Positions 59,482-64,000 of a stretch of DNA of 64,000 bases are shown here, one piece after another; within the stretch, counting starts at the first letter, position 1, and every line of letters starts with the position of its first letter. Location of the stretch: NCBI RefSeq assembly GCF_037975245.1, contig NC_092580.1, positions 22,554,501 through 22,618,500 of the forward strand. Reading direction: 5' to 3'. The notes under the pieces are model-generated. The model worked only from the letters and a program-made list of their open reading frames with translations. It did not search any database and was not told the DNA's origin. This DNA is from Apostichopus japonicus (Eukaryota; Echinodermata; Holothuroidea; Aspidochirotida; Stichopodidae). The position numbers and the translations under genes are program-made.

Positions 59482-62400
59482 TTTATATGGTCTATAACCT
59501 TCAATTGTTCAAAAAAAATTCAAAGAGGAGGGGTTCCCCTCCCCATGTCAATCGCAAAATGTGCTCCCCCCTGCAAATTCCTGGCTACGTCGCTGTACTC
59601 GTGCAATTTTGACCAGTCTGTTTGGGGTTGAAGGAGGTTTTTCTATATTGGGTGTCCATACATGAAATTTTGGGCAACATTATGGGTATGTTTTGAAGTG
59701 AATTTATTCACGAGAAATGTGAATTTTCAAATTCTGAACAAATAATTGGCTTAAAACCTTGGAAAGTGGGGCTGACGGGTATTGTGGGCCGCGACGTAGA
59801 ACCACCTACAAAAGCAATGATCCACATGAGATGCGATGAGGTCGAACACGGTGTGTGACTGGTGACAATCCACAAAAAGGTTATGGATAGAAAGAAAAAA
59901 CTGGTTGGTCATTTTCAAGCCCGAGAAGTGCCATTTCCGTCCTGCATATAGTGGGTTCCTGGACCAACACGACGATACGGCATACATGCCATGCTCTCGG
60001 CTCGTGCATGTGGCGTCATCTGGCATTACTCGCATTTTGTGCCACCCCCAATGATACTCTCTTATTTGATTGCCCATCCCACCCCTCCCACATTTCCAAG
60101 TTTCTCGCAACGCCCTTACCGCAATTGTGCCAAAATAACAACCAGTGTGCTTCGATTTATTTCCTGGTATATGAACTGAATGTTCTTGGTGTTCAAGTAA
60201 TCCAGCCTATTGGAGCAGACTTTACAGAGGAATGTTAGCTGTAATGACGTCCCAAACCACCTACATTGATCCATTTCTTGAAGTAATGAAGGGTGGAAGC
60301 CAGTCAAACTATGGTAGTTTCAATTAATCGTATACCAAGTTATTAACAAAATACTGAGATGGGCTTTCAACCAACAGAGTGAAAGAATTTCTATTTAAGC
60401 TCTCTAAGATAAACCTGCCAAGTCCTAGAAAAATGTTATGCGTTCGATCAGTACTATATTGGAGGTCTTCGACGTACTTACAATTACAATTCACCAATTT
60501 CTTGGCTCTATTTCCTTTTTTTCAAAGTTGTATTACATATATGCAACCTGAATATAGACCCCGTGATATGTCAGATACAACTGTGAATAAAAAGTAAGGT
60601 TACTTCATAGCTCATGCAACGAACAGGCAGTTCTGTAACCTGCCGAGTCATAGTAAAATGCCTTGCGTTTTGATCAGTACTATATTGGAGGGCTTCGACT
60701 AGCTTACAATTATTACAATTCATCATTTTCTTGGCTCAATTTATGAATTCAGATCCGTTTCGTATCACCAAGTTAAAAAAATATCTTCAGAGGTTGTTTA
60801 TTTTGATTTGTTGTATTGCAATGTTTACTTATTGAAGCCTCGATAAATTTGACACGTTGTTCCACCAATCACGATTACGAACGTAGACTGACGTCATGTC
60901 GAACTGTACATCCACGTTCATGAAACGTTTATGACTGTAACCATGGGGGTTGGAACTTTAAGGTGATCAGATATAGGAAGGGTATTGTTTCTCTCTACAA
61001 TTAAATAGGGCCAGGGATCCGAAAGACTTCTTGCAGCTCACTGGTCGGGCTGGATCAGTAATGATAGGATATATTGGTTGAGTAGGTTGGATTGGTTGCT
61101 CTTAACACTACACTAACGAAACGTATACTATTTGAAAAAAATGCATTAAAAGTAGACAATAGTCGCGAATGCCTTACTTAAACATGTAACATGCCATTTT
61201 TAATCAACATAATTCATTTTCTTTTACCGTCATTGACTCATTACTCTTATTTCAATCAACAATCGAGAGGGTCAACTTGGCGATTATAAGCTGCTTGAAA
61301 TACCTTGGAGTGGTTGTAGCTCTAACTATAAAGGTATAATAACATGGCATGTTTTAGAAAAATGAACTCAATAATCCTTTTGGACCTTGCGGTGCAAGCG
61401 ATGTGAACATCTCACGCAAATGAATTAACAATACCTATTCGGTTTGCTTGGTCTGAAATTTTAAATTTAAAGGAAAATTCCGGTGATTGAAATAAATTAG
61501 GTAAAAGCAACTGCTGGAAATGTTTACATCAAAGAGGTCAAAATCAAGTTCTCATCGAAATAGGTATGTCGTAATTATGGCATTTTCAAATTGGGTGATA
61601 TTCTGTAAATGCATGTAGCACTATAGCAGAGTAAATGATGTTACCACGGCAACTACGCAGAAATGTTTTTTTGTTTTGCTTATCGTAATTAAGCACTTTT
61701 TATCACGTATAAGAATATAATATTGCAAGCAGAATTTGCTTTGTGATAGTTTTTTAAATATATTGAAACACTGAAAGCTAAGCAAATATTACAAATGTAT
61801 AAATTTTCAAGGATAAAGCAACAAAAATATTGTAGTGGAAAAGTGACTTAGCTTCTGAAGAATATTAGCCTTAATGACGTCACAGACCACGTCACTTACA
61901 TTACTTGGAGTAATAGACGGTGGAAGTCAGTTAAAATAGGTTAGTTTCAATGAATCATATGCCGAGTTAGTAACAAAATATTGAGATGGATTTTCAACTA
62001 ACAGGGTGGAAGATTTTCTCTTGAAGCTCTCTAATTAAGATAAGATTTACATCCTCTGGAACCGGCAAAGCTTATCGATTTAACGATAACGTCACCTATT
62101 AAACACTGATACTTGAGGTTATGAGTATCCTTTATTCATTACTCTGATTTTTTTGACAGAGATAACTATCTGTTCTATTTTTTAATATTTGTGCGTGTGT
62201 GTTATAGAATTTCGAACTTTTGATACAGGCCTGAAAGGAACAACTTCAATTGTTAACAATATAATCCTTATATGATATAGCTGCTAAAACTGAACGTGTT
62301 CCATTAACATTTTCTCTTATTTGTTCTTTTAGTTCTATTTCCAATGATACACTATAGTCTGCTGTTGCGCAATCGACCACCGAAGACCGATGTGAATATA

Positions 62401-64000
62401 ATCACCGGGTTAAACATATGAAGTGTGTAAGCTTCATTTGAGTACAAGAATTTACAACTTTAATTAAAGTGTCTATAAGTGATGATTGGGTTGAACAATT
62501 CATCTTAGCCAAATCCGGTTATTCTATGTTCCAAAACATATGTAGACAGAACAGATATATGTTTTGCGGACTGACACCAACGAGGTTGATCGCATCGTGC
62601 TGAACTTGTGGCCTCACTGTCTGAGTGTGTTATTGAGAATTTGTTGTCCCTCCACCCCCCTCCCCCCCCAAAAAAAACACTTCATTGCCTTAGGCAAAAA
62701 ACACGAAGTGAGCAGAACTGAACACACGGTTGTGGCATTTATATATCAAACATTATACTGCCTGTGAGTATTTCTGATAACTTTTTGTCAAATTTTTTTT
62801 ACACAACATTGCGTTAGATAGAGTCACGCGAAATGAGAAGAACTGAATACAGTATTGTGGTTTTGATACATTTAGAATACGACAAATCAAACCTAAGTCA
62901 GTGATGGACTGTATAAGCTACAGTGAGATGCGTGCATTCGTCTATCAGCACAAACTGTGTAAACAGCTGGAAAGGTGTGGCTATAGGCCAATTATCACAT
63001 GATATATTATATAGTCACGAATACCTACGCGATTGTTCTCTACAAACCATTTTCTCACCATGAAACGTTTTCAAATACTTGTATCATTGAATTGTTTTAC
63101 GAAAATTTATATTAAATTTACTCTGTAAACCTCTTTAATATCTCTCATAGATATATATCCCAGACTTTATGGCATACCTGGGAATTATTTCCTTGACCAG
63201 TTCAGATTTTTTCCCCTATATTTGAACGTGATCTCAACTTAACCATTCCAGAACAATGAGATTCCAGATGTCAGGTTGTCTTTCTCGGCGGCTAGCATGT
63301 AGGCGGAGCTAAGAGAAAACTGCTTGTGATTGGTTATTTGGAGCAATCTGTTAATTAATACCGTAGTATTTTTTTAAGGGAAGTGATTAATTCCACTAAT
63401 TGTGAACAATATCCAATAATAGTATTATCCCTAGCTAAAGCTTGAGATTTTTGATGATGAAATAAGAAGCCCTGAACTAACTTGCCGGCATATCTATATA
63501 GTGATGATTTAAACATGAAATTGAGAACAGAAAATAGAAGAAATCAGCGAAAAATAAAGTGGAATCGTTCATGTTTTTTCTTAAAGTTATCGAAGTACCC
63601 TTTTGACGGCATTACCCGTCAAATATTTTATCAACATTAGAGGAAAGATCCGTATTTTGTACCGGCCACACTCTACCGGAAGACCCACGCTCCCATATTA
63701 TGACACTTTATAGTGAGTACAGAGTCACAAACAGGATCACTGTCAGATATTTCGGATTATTAAAATTTCGTCACTTAAAAATAAGTAGAATATAGTATAG
63801 AGCTTATTAAAATCAGCACAAAAACTGTTGCAAGGCATATGACTCCAACATAATCGCCCTAAATAAGACCAGTAAAAACACAACTTATTCATGTTTCTCA
63901 TAAAATAAAGTATTTTATATACATTTACATGCATGGGTATATGTTCTAATGCATAATATATATTGTCGAGATAGAAAAAGCTAAACATTTATATCCAACA

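Larger units (their letters stand above)
59113..59944 (-). mobile_element. Composite transposon insert with polypurine tract
   Basis: The other two copies of this flank read GGCCATATAGTGGGTTCC without interruption; here about 830 bases separate GGCCATAT from CATATAGTGGGTTCC. The part 59113-59595 has ends CAGGCGCGTATCCAGG and (reverse) CAGCGACGTAGCCAGG and is the same family, reversed, as 421-1123. The rest (59596-59944) ends CCTG and is not recognised. A short CATAT repeat flanks the insert. Confidence 0.65.
58201..64000. repeat. 3' flank of gene C and upstream blocks of a likely fourth copy
   Basis: 58201-60230 is the shared 3' flank, interrupted by a transposon-derived insert. 60416-60520 and 60642-60745 are a local duplication. 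60590-60900, 60900-62620 and 62620-64000 match 3390-3835, 3845-5600 and 5600-7032 in order. The last bases (ATCCAACA) align with the sequence about 515 bp before the start codon of gene A. No gene exon lies inside the window here. Confidence 0.65.

Noticed and set aside
59751-60110. 119-codon minus-strand frame
   Set aside because: It runs across the junction of the transposon insert and the paralogous flank, so it is a chance fusion.
1-64000. CRISPR-like or tRNA/rRNA features
   Set aside because: No spaced direct-repeat array and no tRNA or rRNA consensus was seen; the tandem repeats are microsatellites or minisatellites of an animal genome.

Overview
The window is AT-rich, intron-rich animal DNA. 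It carries three complete, tandem, same-strand copies (A, B, C) of one eight-exon gene for a secreted fibrinogen-related protein (FReP). The fibrinogen domains resemble the ficolin / fibrinogen-like protein A type. Together with the repeat content, this suggests a marine invertebrate deuterostome, most likely a sea cucumber. The organism call is an inference from the family, not something read directly.

Each gene has the same exon plan, with conserved splice sites and phases: signal peptide exon; 31-nt linker exon; two exons for the N-terminal two-thirds of a fibrinogen (FBG) domain; a TIL cysteine-rich exon; an exon holding a TILa-like module, an EGF module and the start of a second FBG; an exon for the middle of that FBG; and a last exon for the FBG C-terminal (calcium and ligand) subdomain. 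The spliced coding lengths are 1575, 1590 and 1608 nt (524, 529 and 535 aa), all without frame breaks. The first FBG lacks its C-terminal subdomain. Phases would allow exons 5-7 to be skipped, joining exon 4 to exon 8 to make a compact one-FBG protein. Exons 1-7 are nearly identical among copies, whereas exon 8 differs in length and sequence exactly at the calcium/ligand loops.

Layout: 1-3389 left flank with a foldback/hAT-like element and a hammerhead-like motif; 3390-7332 paralogous upstream blocks; gene A 7545-19966; spacer 19967-25054; gene B 25273-37365; spacer 37366-45106 (with a MITE and a unique CpG-richer LTR-like insert); gene C 45310-58200; 58201-64000 downstream blocks, whose right edge matches the sequence about 515 bp upstream of gene A's start, so a fourth copy probably begins just outside the window. 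Intron 1 of each gene is 7-8 kb and is itself paralogous among copies. The spacers are mosaics of shared blocks with copy-specific deletions and transposon insertions. No RNA genes, CRISPR arrays or other recognisable protein genes were seen.
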